A stretch of 64,000 bases of DNA from JBGSPQ01 sp964346765 (GCA_964346765.1 CAYFWB010000008.1:16504-80503); one strand, 5' to 3'. Positions 16,254 to 25,592 are shown, counted from the first letter of the stretch. Program-made: numbers and translations. Notes: generated by a model not told the origin, from the letters alone.

Positions 16254-16844
16254 TTATCGATTAACTTTTTCGACCTCATCAGACTGCACATGTTGCTGTA
16301 ACATTGAAGTCAGAAGAGCCTTTAAAGATTCGGATTCCCTCATTACCCTGTGAGACATATTTTTTTCTTGATTTGCCAAAATTTTTCTTTCAACACTTCT
16401 TGGATTGATAGCATCCTTTATTACCACATCAGTATTTTCAACAGCACCTTTCAGACTGACATCTCCGTAATTAAACAGAACCTGCCAAATCCCCTTTTTG
16501 TTAACAGATGCCCCTCCGATCATATGATATTCGATTCTTGAAGACGAAGTATCAAACAGACCATTCCAACTAATATCAAGAACACATTGATCGGTAAGCA
16601 AAAAAACGTCGTGATACCAAACACCTATTACCTTGGCCAGCCTAAAAAAACTTATCACAAACCATAAAGTGAAAAAAAGCCAATAAGTCGGAAACAAATA
16701 GTATAAAAATGCCGGTATTGCGAACCCGAAAAAAAATACTTTAAACAAATCCCCAAACATAATTATGGGATGTTTGTGACATACATCAATAATTTTTTCA
16801 CCATCTTCCAGGTAAAAGGAAAATATTTTCCTAGCTAATACCAT
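16254..16844 (-). CDS. Bacterial PH-domain membrane protein
   Basis: 196 residues. An N-terminal region (HKHPIIMFGDLFKVFFFGFAI) leads into two hydrophobic segments (about 29-46 and 52-68). A bPH2/YdbS-like domain follows (WYHDVFLLTDQCVLDISWNGLFDTSSSRIEYHMI), and a charged C-terminal tail ends the protein. Membrane-anchored PH-like proteins of this layout recur in Patescibacteria; their role is unknown. It is the first gene of the leftward cluster running to gatB and diverges from lepB. Confidence 0.7.
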   Translation of the reverse strand: MVLARKIFSFYLEDGEKIIDVCHKHPIIMFGDLFKVFFFGFAIPAFLYYLFPTYWLFFTLWFVISFFRLAKVIGVWYHDVFLLTDQCVLDISWNGLFDTSSSRIEYHMIGGASVNKKGIWQVLFNYGDVSLKGAVENTDVVIKDAINPRSVERKILANQEKNMSHRVMRESESLKALLTSMLQQHVQSDEVEKVNR

Positions 16845-16941
16845 AAATTGACTCTTAATATTTAAAAAATACTACAAACGTCTATCCCTTGTAAAGCGGG
16901 TGATTAAAATGTAAATTAAATCTTGCATATTTTTTCCAAAA

Positions 16942-17664
16942 ATGAAACTACCAAGCTATTTCAGCAAGGAAGATAAAGATCTTATGGAAGATACCAAAAT
17001 TAAAGGAGCAGTAGCGTTTTGGCTAGATATAATCCTGAATCTTGTAATTATTGTCGGACTGGTGTTTTTGATCAGGACGTTCATCATTTCACCTTTCCAA
17101 GTTTACGGACCGTCAATGTGTAACACCCTTAACGAGGACAATAACGGTGATTGCAGTAAGGGTTACGGTGAATATCTGATTGTCAACAAATTCGGTTATC
17201 TTAATATTTTTGGATGGCAGGTGGGTTTACCGGATAGAGGTGATATTATAGTTTTTCACCCTCCACATAATGAAAAAGAATTCTATATAAAAAGAATAAT
17301 CGGATTACCCGGTGAAACGATCCAATTAAACGATGGCTATGTATATATAAAAAATTCTGAACATCCCGAAGGTATAAGGCTTGAAGAACCCTATTTAAGT
17401 GAAGAAAATCTGGGAAATACACATCCGATGAACGGCAGCAGGGTGTTTGAAATACCTAATGACGGATATTTTGTTATGGGTGATAACAGATTGAAAAGTT
17501 CAGATGCCAGAAGCTGTTTTTCTGAAACGTTCGGAAGACAAAAATGTGGAGAAGAAGGAACTTCATTTTTTCTAACCACGGATAATATAGAAGGAAAAGC
17601 AATGGTAATACTATGGCCGATAAATAAAATCTCCTTAATTAGTATTCCGAAATACAGCCTGTAA
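16942..17664 (+). CDS. lepB: Signal peptidase I
   Basis: Membrane serine protease that removes signal peptides from exported proteins. The 240 residues have one transmembrane helix (about 28-50). The nucleophile motif QVYGPSMCNT contains Ser58, the YIKRIIGLPGE motif carries the general-base Lys117, and YFVMGDNRLKSSDAR is box E. A small cysteine-containing insertion (CFSETFGRQKCG) lies after the last motif. It stands alone between divergent and independently transcribed neighbours. Confidence 0.96.
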   Translation: MKLPSYFSKEDKDLMEDTKIKGAVAFWLDIILNLVIIVGLVFLIRTFIISPFQVYGPSMCNTLNEDNNGDCSKGYGEYLIVNKFGYLNIFGWQVGLPDRGDIIVFHPPHNEKEFYIKRIIGLPGETIQLNDGYVYIKNSEHPEGIRLEEPYLSEENLGNTHPMNGSRVFEIPNDGYFVMGDNRLKSSDARSCFSETFGRQKCGEEGTSFFLTTDNIEGKAMVILWPINKISLISIPKYSL

Positions 17665-17751
17665 TAATCTTACTGAAAGCGCATTAAACGTAACAAAGTG
17701 TGTTTTTTTTGATATACATAATTTTTATATACAAAGAAATAAAAAATACAC

Positions 17752-17780
17752 TTGACAAGTATTGACGTCTTAACTAAAAT
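17752..17780 (+). promoter_or_regulatory. Strong sigma70-type promoter
   Basis: TTGACA at 17752-17757 and TAAAAT at 17775-17780 are separated by exactly 17 bases, close to consensus. The predicted start near 17787 gives a leader of about 34 bases before the ATG at 17821. A second TTGACG/TATATA pair (17762 and 17788) has a 20-base spacer and is weaker. This is the best -35/-10 match in the window. Confidence 0.7.
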
Positions 17781-17820
17781 CACAACCTATATAACTTTTT
17801 AAACCATTAAAAACACTATT

Positions 17821-18825
17821 ATGCAAATATATAGTCCAAAAGAAGGACTGTCAGGGCTACAAGAAGAATCAGGGGCAAATTTAACTCCTGAGCAATTAGA
17901 TGCCCCGGCAGACCGCACAAATGGTCTTAAAGCCCGACTCGCAGCGACAGTTGCCAAAGTTACCCCTTTACTGACCGCCGCATCATTACTTACAGCCACA
18001 GGTTGTTCAGATGAAAAAACTGACAATCAACCGGCTCCGGCTCCTACAGCCGTAACTCCACAACCTAAAAGAGCCGAAGAACCTGAAAATGATAATTCGG
18101 GTCCTTTCGCTTACAAAGCTGTTTGTGAAGCTCACAACCTGTTAGACTCCGAAAATAAAGGAGCAAAGCAAAATTACCGAAGAATGTTCATACAGATGGT
18201 AATTGCCGGCGAACCAGTTATCTATGAACCTTGCGCGGAGTCAAATCTATCCGATGAAGCGGGACAATTTGTAGATGCAGACTGTAAAAATAAAGGTGAC
18301 TATCGTATATGCACGGTCAAAGATTCGTATATAAACAACAGATATGAGACCGTTAACACAGAAACAATGTTTAAATGGTTATTAAACGGTGAGCATGAAG
18401 TAGAATCTCCTAATTCGGTTAAAAATGTATTTCATCCTTATGATGTCAACGCCAGAAAAGGACAAAACATAATACCTGTCAACCCAAATGCATCTCTTAT
18501 TTACGGTCAAAGAAAAAAATCTAAAGATGATAAAAGACGGGCAGTAAAATCCAATCCTACACCTACCCCTGCTGTAACAAACACAAAAGTTCGGGAAACC
18601 ACACCGACCCATAATCCCGAAACTAACAGACGTTTAGACAACCTTGAAGCACAAGTATCCTACAATACTTCAAAAAACGAAGAACAAGACAACAGGCTGA
18701 ATGCGCACGAACAAGCCATCCAAATCATAATAGACGCTAATAGCGGATCAAAACCACTAAACCCTCACCCAACCAGCGCGGATTATACCGATTTGGGAGG
18801 AAGAGTAGCTACAGACAGACAATAA
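17821..18825 (+). CDS. Unknown lipoprotein-like secreted protein
   Basis: 334 residues, not recognised. A hydrophilic N-terminal extension (1-38) precedes a hydrophobic stretch (about 39-60) that ends LLTATGCSDEK, a lipobox-like site with Cys62. The mature part begins with a Pro/Ala/Thr-rich linker, then a folded-looking region with Cys pairs (CEAHNLL, EPCAESN, DCKNKG, RICTV; about 103-190). A Lys/Thr/Pro-rich linker and a short predicted coiled coil (NRRLDNLEAQVSYNTSKNEEQDNRLNAHEQAIQ) follow. The long extension before the hydrophobic core is unusual for a signal peptide. It is bracketed by its own strong promoter and terminator, so it is monocistronic. Confidence 0.7.
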   Translation: MQIYSPKEGLSGLQEESGANLTPEQLDAPADRTNGLKARLAATVAKVTPLLTAASLLTATGCSDEKTDNQPAPAPTAVTPQPKRAEEPENDNSGPFAYKAVCEAHNLLDSENKGAKQNYRRMFIQMVIAGEPVIYEPCAESNLSDEAGQFVDADCKNKGDYRICTVKDSYINNRYETVNTETMFKWLLNGEHEVESPNSVKNVFHPYDVNARKGQNIIPVNPNASLIYGQRKKSKDDKRRAVKSNPTPTPAVTNTKVRETTPTHNPETNRRLDNLEAQVSYNTSKNEEQDNRLNAHEQAIQIIIDANSGSKPLNPHPTSADYTDLGGRVATDRQ

Positions 18826-18840
18826 TATTAAAACAGTTCT

Positions 18841-18872
18841 AAAAATCCCTCTAATATTAGAGGGATTTTTTT
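18841..18872. terminator. Bidirectional intrinsic terminator
   Basis: A perfect 30-base palindrome (18841-18870): an A-run, TCCCTCTAAT, ATTAGAGGGA, then a T-run that continues to 18872. It lies between two convergent genes (stops at 18825 and 18877) and can terminate both strands. It is the clearest terminator in the window. Confidence 0.9.
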
Positions 18873-18876
18873 AAAC

Positions 18877-19251
18877 CTACTGTTCCCTGGCCATAAAATA
18901 AAATTCGAACAACGTTATTGTAGCTATAAGTAAAAGACCGGACCACCATGTCAATAATCCCATAATCTGAAACGTGAGACAGCCTAAAGCAATAACGGTT
19001 AAAAGTACCCCCTGCCTGAAAGCGGTATGAATATGTTGATAATAAATCTCATTTTTATTCAACCAAACTCTAAAATAAAAACCGAGTACCGTGAACGTGC
19101 AGGACAAGGCGAAAAACAAACTGATATAAAATAACGTTAACGCCAAGCCCGTAGATTCAAACGGATCAAGTTTATTAATAACCACAACCCACGCAATCCA
19201 GCTCACCAGTCCAGCTGTGCCTATTATAGCCAAATATCTATTATGTGTCAT
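18877..19251 (-). CDS. Four-helix membrane protein, unknown
   Basis: 124 residues with four predicted transmembrane segments (about 8-26, 34-60, 78-97, 99-119) and short loops; no catalytic motif is visible. Stop codon is TAG. Its start overlaps the end of the uracil-DNA glycosylase gene by 11 bases, so translation is probably coupled. Small proteins of this type are frequent in Patescibacteria, and no function can be assigned. Confidence 0.65.
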   Translation of the reverse strand: MTHNRYLAIIGTAGLVSWIAWVVVINKLDPFESTGLALTLFYISLFFALSCTFTVLGFYFRVWLNKNEIYYQHIHTAFRQGVLLTVIALGCLTFQIMGLLTWWSGLLLIATITLFEFYFMAREQ

Positions 19252-19804
19252 AAGCCAATTTTACCAAGTTTTTTATATCCGCAAATAATGTTTCTTTCAA
19301 ATTTGGATTATACAAGGCCGAAGCCGGATGATAAAGCGGAAAAAAATATTTCCCTCTCAAGCTACCTGTTTTTATAATTTGTTTTGTCCCATGTATTAGC
19401 GATATTTTTGCATCAGGTAAAAAATAATACATGGAATGTCTTCCCAAAGTCACAATAAGTTCGGGGTTTATCAACCTAATTTGCTCGTCAATATAAACCC
19501 TACACGCCTGAATTTCTGTTATCTTGGGATCCCTGTTATTTGGCGGACGATGTTTCACCAAATTTGTTATAAAAATATCCTTTCTATCTAATCCTACACT
19601 CTCCAACAATTGGTCAAATATTTTACCGGCGGCACCGGCAAAAGGACGTCCGCTCAAATCCTCCGCTCTACCCGGTGCCTCACCTATAAAAACGATCTTG
19701 GTTTTATGATTGCCCTCACCAAAAACAGCATTATTAGCTGTCTTATACAAAGCACATTTTTTGCAACGATGCACTTTAGCTTCGAGCTTATCCAAAGAAT
19801 CCAT
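19241..19804 (-). CDS. Family 4-like uracil-DNA glycosylase
   Basis: Removes uracil from DNA. The 187 residues have the family 4 pattern: CKKC (Cys14, Cys17), GEAPGRAED with GRPFAG (41-57), NLVKHRPPNNRDP (81-93), Cys101 and the HPAS motif (159-162). In classical family 4 enzymes four cysteines hold a 4Fe-4S cluster and the third lies in VKCRPP; here that position is His85. Cluster binding could be altered, use His, or be lost. UdgX, whose insertion carries a catalytic His, is a less good match because its characteristic loop is absent. It is flanked by small membrane-protein genes on the same strand. Confidence 0.88.
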   Translation of the reverse strand: MDSLDKLEAKVHRCKKCALYKTANNAVFGEGNHKTKIVFIGEAPGRAEDLSGRPFAGAAGKIFDQLLESVGLDRKDIFITNLVKHRPPNNRDPKITEIQACRVYIDEQIRLINPELIVTLGRHSMYYFLPDAKISLIHGTKQIIKTGSLRGKYFFPLYHPASALYNPNLKETLFADIKNLVKLAYDT

Positions 19805-19809
19805 TTCAA

Positions 19810-20760
19810 CTATCTTTTTTTAATAAATAATCTGGTAAGAATCAAAAGAGCACCGAGCGCCAGAAAAATATACGCACCTTTTTGTATTTCCACCCCAAAA
19901 AGAAAGAAAATTTTATCGGTTAGAATTCTAATATCTTCAATTAATAATTCACCATTAATTTTTTGTGCCACCACCGGAGATAACGCGGGTAACAAAAAAC
20001 TAACAATCACAGCTGATAGTCCCCCCACAAAAAAAGCTAAACCAAGATAAGATAATATCGACGCGAACTGCTTCCATATCAACAATACAATAAATATTAA
20101 ACTACCCAGCAACAGACCATAAATAACAATCTTCAAGATATCGATCACCTGGAAAACATTACTCAGCATAAAACCGTTTTGCCCGACAGACGCATTAAGA
20201 TCTATTTGAACCTGCTCGGGAACAGCTGAATAAATAGCTATTTCAAACTCTTCAATGAAAGGCTCCGCAACAATATTATACTCAACCATGGGTGGCACGC
20301 AAGACGGCAATCCGCCTTCAGTTTCTTCGGGAATCTCTCCTTCTTCGCATTTCTGTATAGATTCAAACACCCTGTAAGAAAGATTATGAGTCAACGTAAG
20401 CAAACTCTCTCTATATGTCCCCAATTTCAAAGTTAATGGTTTGCTGGGATCTTCTTTAAGAGTATCAAGTTCTCTAATCAACTGATTAAGCATTTTGTCA
20501 TAAACCGTCTTTGGGAAAACCGCAGTAATTTCGCGCCTTAAATCCGCTTCCGTGAAATTGTTTTCGATAAACGCATTCTCATTGAAAAGATTTTTCACAG
20601 TTGCGTTAACCATAAAATTATAACTCTCTTCAGAAAGTTTATTATTATAAAAATCTGCAGACAAAAATGTATTGGTTACTGCAAAAACCAAAAATGCCGC
20701 TTGCGCAGAAATTATGAAAACAAAAACCAAAATTCCCGCTATAATTCGTCTAAAAATCAT
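19810..20760 (-). CDS. Membrane protein with extracytoplasmic domain, unknown
   Basis: 316 residues from the ATG at 20760; an upstream GTG at 20790 would add ten residues. A first transmembrane segment (about 5-28) is followed by a roughly 190-residue polar domain probably outside the membrane, with a Cys pair around the EEGEIPEETEGGLPSC region. Three hydrophobic segments then follow near the C-terminus (about 210-233, 240-262, 290-310). No family is recognised. It lies five bases from the glycosylase gene and 33 bases from the DHH gene start codon side, in a leftward run. Confidence 0.65.
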   Translation of the reverse strand: MIFRRIIAGILVFVFIISAQAAFLVFAVTNTFLSADFYNNKLSEESYNFMVNATVKNLFNENAFIENNFTEADLRREITAVFPKTVYDKMLNQLIRELDTLKEDPSKPLTLKLGTYRESLLTLTHNLSYRVFESIQKCEEGEIPEETEGGLPSCVPPMVEYNIVAEPFIEEFEIAIYSAVPEQVQIDLNASVGQNGFMLSNVFQVIDILKIVIYGLLLGSLIFIVLLIWKQFASILSYLGLAFFVGGLSAVIVSFLLPALSPVVAQKINGELLIEDIRILTDKIFFLFGVEIQKGAYIFLALGALLILTRLFIKKR

Positions 20761-20793
20761 TGTTCTTTTTAAAGCTCTGCAATTATACACAAA

Positions 20794-21789
20794 CTAGATC
20801 GAATTAGGAAGCAAAGTTCCCTTTGGTAACTCTTGCGAAGGAACAATTTTCCAGTGTGTTTCTTGATGTATCCTTCCGGGCAAAGTAAAACCGGCAGCTT
20901 TTTTATGCCCCCCTCCTCCGAATTGCGCGGCTAATTCCTCCAAGTCCACATCATCTCTTTGAGTTCTGAATGACCCTTTCACATTTCCATTCCTGTCCTC
21001 GTTTAATAAACATGCATACTTAGTTCCGGGAACAGAATTCAACAAATCAACAACTCCTGATGAGGCATCGGGAGTCGCATCACACTCTTCAATATCCCTC
21101 CACGTCAAAACCGAGACAGTCACGCCATCACTGTTAACACGAGCATTTTCCAAAGCCTTGCCCCATACTTTTAATGTCGAAACAGGCGTACTTCTGAATA
21201 AATTTTTTGCCACAGTATTAACTTTGGCACCATATTCCACCAATCTCCCTGCAATTTCAAAAACATCCAAATTGGTATTAGAATGCATCAGACTTCCCGT
21301 ATCGTTATAAATACCTGTTAAAAGAGCGGTGGCCATAGCAGGCGTAATCCTTATGCCGGCATATTCAAAAAACTTAAAAAGAATCATCGTGGTTGAAGCA
21401 CTGGCAGAGTCCACTATGTTACAAGTACCGAAATTATCGTTCGAAGCGTGATGATCCATATTGATCACTGGTACATCTCCGCTAAAGATCTCCGGATATT
21501 TTTCATGATATTTTGTCATGTAAGAAGCACCGGCATCCATAACCACAATTAAATCATATTCTCTAAAATCAAATTCGCTGATAATTTTGTTAACTGACGA
21601 CAAAAAATGAAAACGATCCGGCACCGGATCAATACATGCAATATCACACGACTTACTAAGATCATTCATTGCTATAAAAAAAGCTATTCCCGCCCCAAGC
21701 GTGTCTCCATCCGGGCGTTTATGGCAAATTGTCAGAATCTTTTCCGACTTCTCAACCAGATTACTAAATTTTATAAATTTTTCTTTCAT
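20794..21789 (-). CDS. DHH/DHHA1 phosphoesterase (NrnA-like)
   Basis: 331 residues of the DHH superfamily, whose NrnA members degrade oligoribonucleotides of 2-5 nt and dephosphorylate pAp. HKRPDGDTLGAG (23-34), VMDAG, NMDHHASND (DHH motif near 109-117) and the C-terminal DHHA1 glycine motif FGGGGHKKAAG are all present, so the metal and substrate sites look intact. The exact substrate cannot be read. It diverges from fmt. Confidence 0.9.
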   Translation of the reverse strand: MKEKFIKFSNLVEKSEKILTICHKRPDGDTLGAGIAFFIAMNDLSKSCDIACIDPVPDRFHFLSSVNKIISEFDFREYDLIVVMDAGASYMTKYHEKYPEIFSGDVPVINMDHHASNDNFGTCNIVDSASASTTMILFKFFEYAGIRITPAMATALLTGIYNDTGSLMHSNTNLDVFEIAGRLVEYGAKVNTVAKNLFRSTPVSTLKVWGKALENARVNSDGVTVSVLTWRDIEECDATPDASSGVVDLLNSVPGTKYACLLNEDRNGNVKGSFRTQRDDVDLEELAAQFGGGGHKKAAGFTLPGRIHQETHWKIVPSQELPKGTLLPNSI

Positions 21790-21860
21790 ATTTGATTCGC
21801 CCCTATATCGTTATTAAGAGCGCGATACTAAAGGATGTTTTTTATTTATGCAAGATCATT

Positions 21861-21866
21861 TATAAT
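21861..21866 (+). promoter_or_regulatory. fmt -10 element
   Basis: TATAAT at 21861-21866 is a perfect -10 hexamer. A start near 21873 would give a leader of about 16 bases before the ATG at 21889, and it would place the alternative upstream ATG at 21835 outside the transcript. No good -35 is seen. Confidence 0.45.
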
Positions 21867-21888
21867 ACCATTAAATAACTCTCAAAAA

Positions 21889-22848
21889 ATGGATAAAAAA
21901 ATAAAAGTAGTCTTCATGGGAACGCCAGGAATAGCCCTGCCTTCCCTATTGAAATTGATTGAAGACAACGATATTTCCGTGGAAGCTGTTATAACCATGG
22001 AAGACAAAAAAATCGGACGTAAACAAATTTTAACTCCTCCACCGGTTAAAATGCTGGCTGTAGAGAACGGAATACCTGTCTTACAACCTCCTTCATTAAA
22101 AAACAACACGGATTTTATAAACATCTTAAGCGGATTAAAGCCCGACCTGATAGTGGTCATCGCCTACGGCCATATATTGCCCACCGAAATATTAAATTTA
22201 CCAAAATACAGCTGTCTAAATATACACGGCTCTCTGCTACCCAAATACAGAGGAGCTTCCCCCATAGAAAGCAGCTTATTAAACGGTGACAAAGAAACGG
22301 GCGTCACTTTCATTAAAATGACTAAAAAAATGGATGCCGGTCCTATTTACAGTTTACACAGAATAAAAATAGAAAACACGGACAACGCTTTGACTCTCAG
22401 AGCCAAACTCGGAACTTTTGGCGGCAATCTACTACCGTTTACAATAAAAGATATTGTAAATGAAACCCTTGAGCCGATACCTCAAGATGAAAAAAACGCC
22501 ACCTATTGCAAAAAAATAAAAAAAACAGATGGAAGGGTGGATATTAAAATAGATACAGCCGATCAAATAGTACGCAAAGTAAAAGCATTTACGCCTTGGC
22601 CCGGCTGTTACATACAGGCTGATGACAAAAAAATAAAAATTATTGAAGCCGAATCTGTCAAAGACTACTCAAATTCACCTCCGGGTGATCTTATAGAAGT
22701 AAAAAACAAAAGCCTGGGCATAAAAACCAGACAAAACATTCTGCTTATAAAAAAAATCCAGCCGGAAGGTAAAAAAAATATGAATTTTCAGGATTTCCTG
22801 CTTGGCAATAAAGACTTGCTTATCAAACTACTGCAAAGTGCGAAATAA
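21889..22848 (+). CDS. fmt: Methionyl-tRNA formyltransferase
   Basis: Formylates initiator Met-tRNA using 10-formyl-tetrahydrofolate. VVFMGTPGIALPSL begins the N-terminal domain. INIHGSLLPKYRGASPIESSL-type sequence (here LNIHGSLLPKYRGASP) carries the catalytic Asn, His and the HGSLLPKYRGA signature, and the C-terminal domain has KAFTPWPGCY. The frame opens at 21835, but the ATG at 21889 gives the family N-terminus (319 residues) and follows a TATAAT element. The 3' end overlaps the convergent O-antigen-ligase-like gene by 61 bases. Confidence 0.95.
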   Translation: MDKKIKVVFMGTPGIALPSLLKLIEDNDISVEAVITMEDKKIGRKQILTPPPVKMLAVENGIPVLQPPSLKNNTDFINILSGLKPDLIVVIAYGHILPTEILNLPKYSCLNIHGSLLPKYRGASPIESSLLNGDKETGVTFIKMTKKMDAGPIYSLHRIKIENTDNALTLRAKLGTFGGNLLPFTIKDIVNETLEPIPQDEKNATYCKKIKKTDGRVDIKIDTADQIVRKVKAFTPWPGCYIQADDKKIKIIEAESVKDYSNSPPGDLIEVKNKSLGIKTRQNILLIKKIQPEGKKNMNFQDFLLGNKDLLIKLLQSAK

Positions 22849-24131
22849 AGAAATAAAAATACCTGTCCCTGGTAAGAAGTATAAAAATAATGATCAAACA
22901 AAAACAAAATAATGATCAAAGTAAAAACCGTTAACTGTAAAAACGCGCATTCTCTATCAGATTTCACGGAAGACTCATTCGTGGACTTAAGCAAACCCCA
23001 AAAGATATAACCAAACAATAATAAAAATATCAAAACCGTTATTAAACCTGCTTCATTGGCCATTAATAAATAAACATTGTGTACAGGTTGCGTCAGCCAG
23101 GGGGCCAGTTTAAATGCTGAATAATCCTGCATAAATAAAGTAAAATGGCCTACACCCACACCAAATGGATTATCAAATAACATATTTTTGCCTATGCTTA
23201 AATATTGGATCCTTTCAAGGCTTGCTGCGTCAACGCCTCCCAAAAATCTGTTAAAAAATAAACTCTCAAGATTAAAAATCATTATAAAAAAAAGGAAAAT
23301 AACACTCCAAAAAGCAAAAATTTTTAATGATAACTTTTTATTGGAAACGGCAAAATACATTAAGACCGCTCCACCCAATGCTATAAAAGCGCTCCTTGAA
23401 AATGTCAGTATCAGAGCCAACAGCAAGACGGAACCAACTAACAGCAATAACCACAAATTTCTTCTGAAAACGAAATAAGACCAAATTAACCCCACCGACA
23501 AAAACCCTGCCAAAATATTAGGATGCAAAAAACTGCCGTAGGCGCGTAAAATTTTAATATGTCCCATGTCGATTTTAGCAACTCCCTGAGTCGAAGTCGA
23601 AATCACGGGTTCACCAATGAACCTTAGACCTGCGGAAGATTGCAGAAGATATTGCTCGATACCGATAAAAGCCTGTATCAATAGCGCATAAACAAAAAAC
23701 AACAAAACCTCTTTTTGACTCAATAGTTCATTAACAATTAAAAAATAAAGTAAAAACAATTCCAAATACCTGAAAATCATAACCACAGATAATACCTTTG
23801 ATTCGGCAATTAAAACCCCCGGCATTATGGACAAAATAAATAAAACCAATATCACCGCCAAACGATTGTCGCCGAAAGTAATTTTTTTCTTATAATCGCT
23901 ATAATAAACCGCCATCCCAAAAGACAAAAACGCCAACAATATTAATATATCCTGCGCGTAAACAAAAAAGGTAGCGTATTCATTAAAGTTGCCAGTTAAC
24001 AAATAAGGACTATTTAAAATAATAGTTCTGATGTTAAAAGGTAAAATCACCAAAAACACCAACAAGAAAAACCTGGAAGCTTTGATAAAATCCATTTTTT
24101 TTAAAGCTCTAAAAAAATCCTCTCCAGTCAT
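22788..24131 (-). CDS. O-antigen ligase-like membrane protein
   Basis: 447 residues with about ten to twelve hydrophobic segments and a Wzy_C-type central region (HPNILAGFLSVGL, then LTFSRSAFIALGG), followed by a periplasmic loop with GVGVGHF and LTQPVHNVYLLMANEAGL, matching WaaL/Wzy-type ligases and polymerases. Such enzymes join or polymerise undecaprenol-linked glycans; whether this one ligates or polymerises is not decidable. Ends in TGA, which helps establish the standard code. It is the last gene of a leftward group with a solute-binding protein and a glycosyltransferase. Confidence 0.85.
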   Translation of the reverse strand: MTGEDFFRALKKMDFIKASRFFLLVFLVILPFNIRTIILNSPYLLTGNFNEYATFFVYAQDILILLAFLSFGMAVYYSDYKKKITFGDNRLAVILVLFILSIMPGVLIAESKVLSVVMIFRYLELFLLYFLIVNELLSQKEVLLFFVYALLIQAFIGIEQYLLQSSAGLRFIGEPVISTSTQGVAKIDMGHIKILRAYGSFLHPNILAGFLSVGLIWSYFVFRRNLWLLLLVGSVLLLALILTFSRSAFIALGGAVLMYFAVSNKKLSLKIFAFWSVIFLFFIMIFNLESLFFNRFLGGVDAASLERIQYLSIGKNMLFDNPFGVGVGHFTLFMQDYSAFKLAPWLTQPVHNVYLLMANEAGLITVLIFLLLFGYIFWGLLKSTNESSVKSDRECAFLQLTVFTLIIILFLFDHYFYTSYQGQVFLFLYFALCSSLISKSLLPSRKS

Positions 24132-24140
24132 GTAATTTGT

Positions 24141-25592
24141 TTACTGAGTTTGTTCCGGCAAGGGCTCTATCAAGCCGTCGGAGGGCAATAAAGCGTTTAT
24201 TTTTTCTTCAGCTTCTCTGACCGCGTCATTAACGGAACCGGTCGCGAGTATAGAAGCAATCGCTTCACTGAAAATCTCTGAATATTTGGCATAATCATAA
24301 ATAGGCACACTTTCTGCATAACCAATTTGTTCCGCGAAAACTCCATAAATTGGATCCTGCATTTGTTCTTCAATCATGTCACGTCTGCTTGTTGGTCTGT
24401 GCGTCTTTTCATTATAATATTGCAAATTTTCCTGATTGCTCATAAACACCAAAAAATCCCAGGCTTCTTTCTGATGTGCAGATGTTCTGCTGACTGTTTC
24501 TGCAAAATAATTAGCATAGGCGTCTCTTTTTTCGGTTGAAGTGGCGGGATCAATTACCTGTGGTGCCGCCGCTATACCAACATTTTCCATAGAAATCGTG
24601 CTTACCCCCTTACTGTCCAATTCCTGAATTTTTGATCTGATCTGTTCGTACATATAAGAGTAACCGAAAACCATTACAACCTTTCCCTTCGCAAAAGCAT
24701 CCAGCTCCTTGGAGGCGGAATTTGCATCAGCCAAATATTGATTCCATGAATAATTTTTATTAGTCGGTAATGCGAAGCTGGTATAGAGCTTTAAAGCTTT
24801 CTGTGCCGGATTAATACTTGTGCCTGTGGATCCTCTCTCCATCTGTTTGGAAAACTCCGCACGTGAAATATTGTCATTATAAAAATCCGCCCCGTATTGA
24901 ATCATCATCATCAATAAAATATCCGTTGATCTTGCGATATTATCGGATCTGCCAAGAGCTATACCCGCCTGCTCAAATCTTTCAAAACTCTGATCCCGCT
25001 TTGTCAAAGTAAATACATCCTCCTGCATTTCATCCCAAGTAACCGGAGGTTTACCTCTGGAAGGAATTTTATCCTCATAAGCGCCACGATTATAATAAAG
25101 AACCAAAGTGTCGACCATAAGGGGAATACCGTAGACTTTTTCAATTCCGTCCGCGGGATCCCTTAAAATAAGATCATCCGATGCCACACTCACAAAAGTC
25201 GCGTCAAAAGAGTCGGTCGGGACTATATCAGAAGGCGCGGGAGATATTTTCTTTAAATTTGGCAAAATCCAATAATTTGGCGCCGAAAACATATCGGGCC
25301 CCTCCCCTTCCGCGAGCTCATTGATTATCAAGTCTTCATATTCTTCCAGATCCGTAAATTTTTTATATGTAATCTGTACATTCGGATGATCTGCCTGATA
25401 CTGCTGAATCAACGGTCTAATTACATCTTCGTCGTCAAACATTCTATAATAAACCAAATTAATCATTTCGGGGGTGGACGGTTTATCAGTTTCTTCGCGT
25501 CGAAAACACCCCGAAAATATTCCCATGAAAATTGCCCCGATTATTAAAATCCCGATTAAACGTTTTATATTCATATTCATATTCATAGTCAT
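24141..25592 (-). CDS. Extracellular solute-binding lipoprotein (sugar ABC type)
   Basis: 483 residues of the SBP_bac_1 type. An N-terminal signal ends with the lipobox IFSGCFRRE (Cys near residue 28), so the protein is probably lipid-anchored outside the membrane. Typical segments include INLVYYRMFDDEDVIRPLIQQYQ, EGEGPDMFSAPNYWILPN, VYGIPLMVDTLVLYYNRGAYE and HQKEAWDFLVFMSNQENLQYY. The start is a run of four in-frame ATGs (MTMNMNMN), so the precise start is uncertain. No ABC permease or ATPase gene lies nearby, so ligand capture is uncoupled from a local transporter. Confidence 0.88.
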   Translation of the reverse strand: MTMNMNMNIKRLIGILIIGAIFMGIFSGCFRREETDKPSTPEMINLVYYRMFDDEDVIRPLIQQYQADHPNVQITYKKFTDLEEYEDLIINELAEGEGPDMFSAPNYWILPNLKKISPAPSDIVPTDSFDATFVSVASDDLILRDPADGIEKVYGIPLMVDTLVLYYNRGAYEDKIPSRGKPPVTWDEMQEDVFTLTKRDQSFERFEQAGIALGRSDNIARSTDILLMMMIQYGADFYNDNISRAEFSKQMERGSTGTSINPAQKALKLYTSFALPTNKNYSWNQYLADANSASKELDAFAKGKVVMVFGYSYMYEQIRSKIQELDSKGVSTISMENVGIAAAPQVIDPATSTEKRDAYANYFAETVSRTSAHQKEAWDFLVFMSNQENLQYYNEKTHRPTSRRDMIEEQMQDPIYGVFAEQIGYAESVPIYDYAKYSEIFSEAIASILATGSVNDAVREAEEKINALLPSDGLIEPLPEQTQ

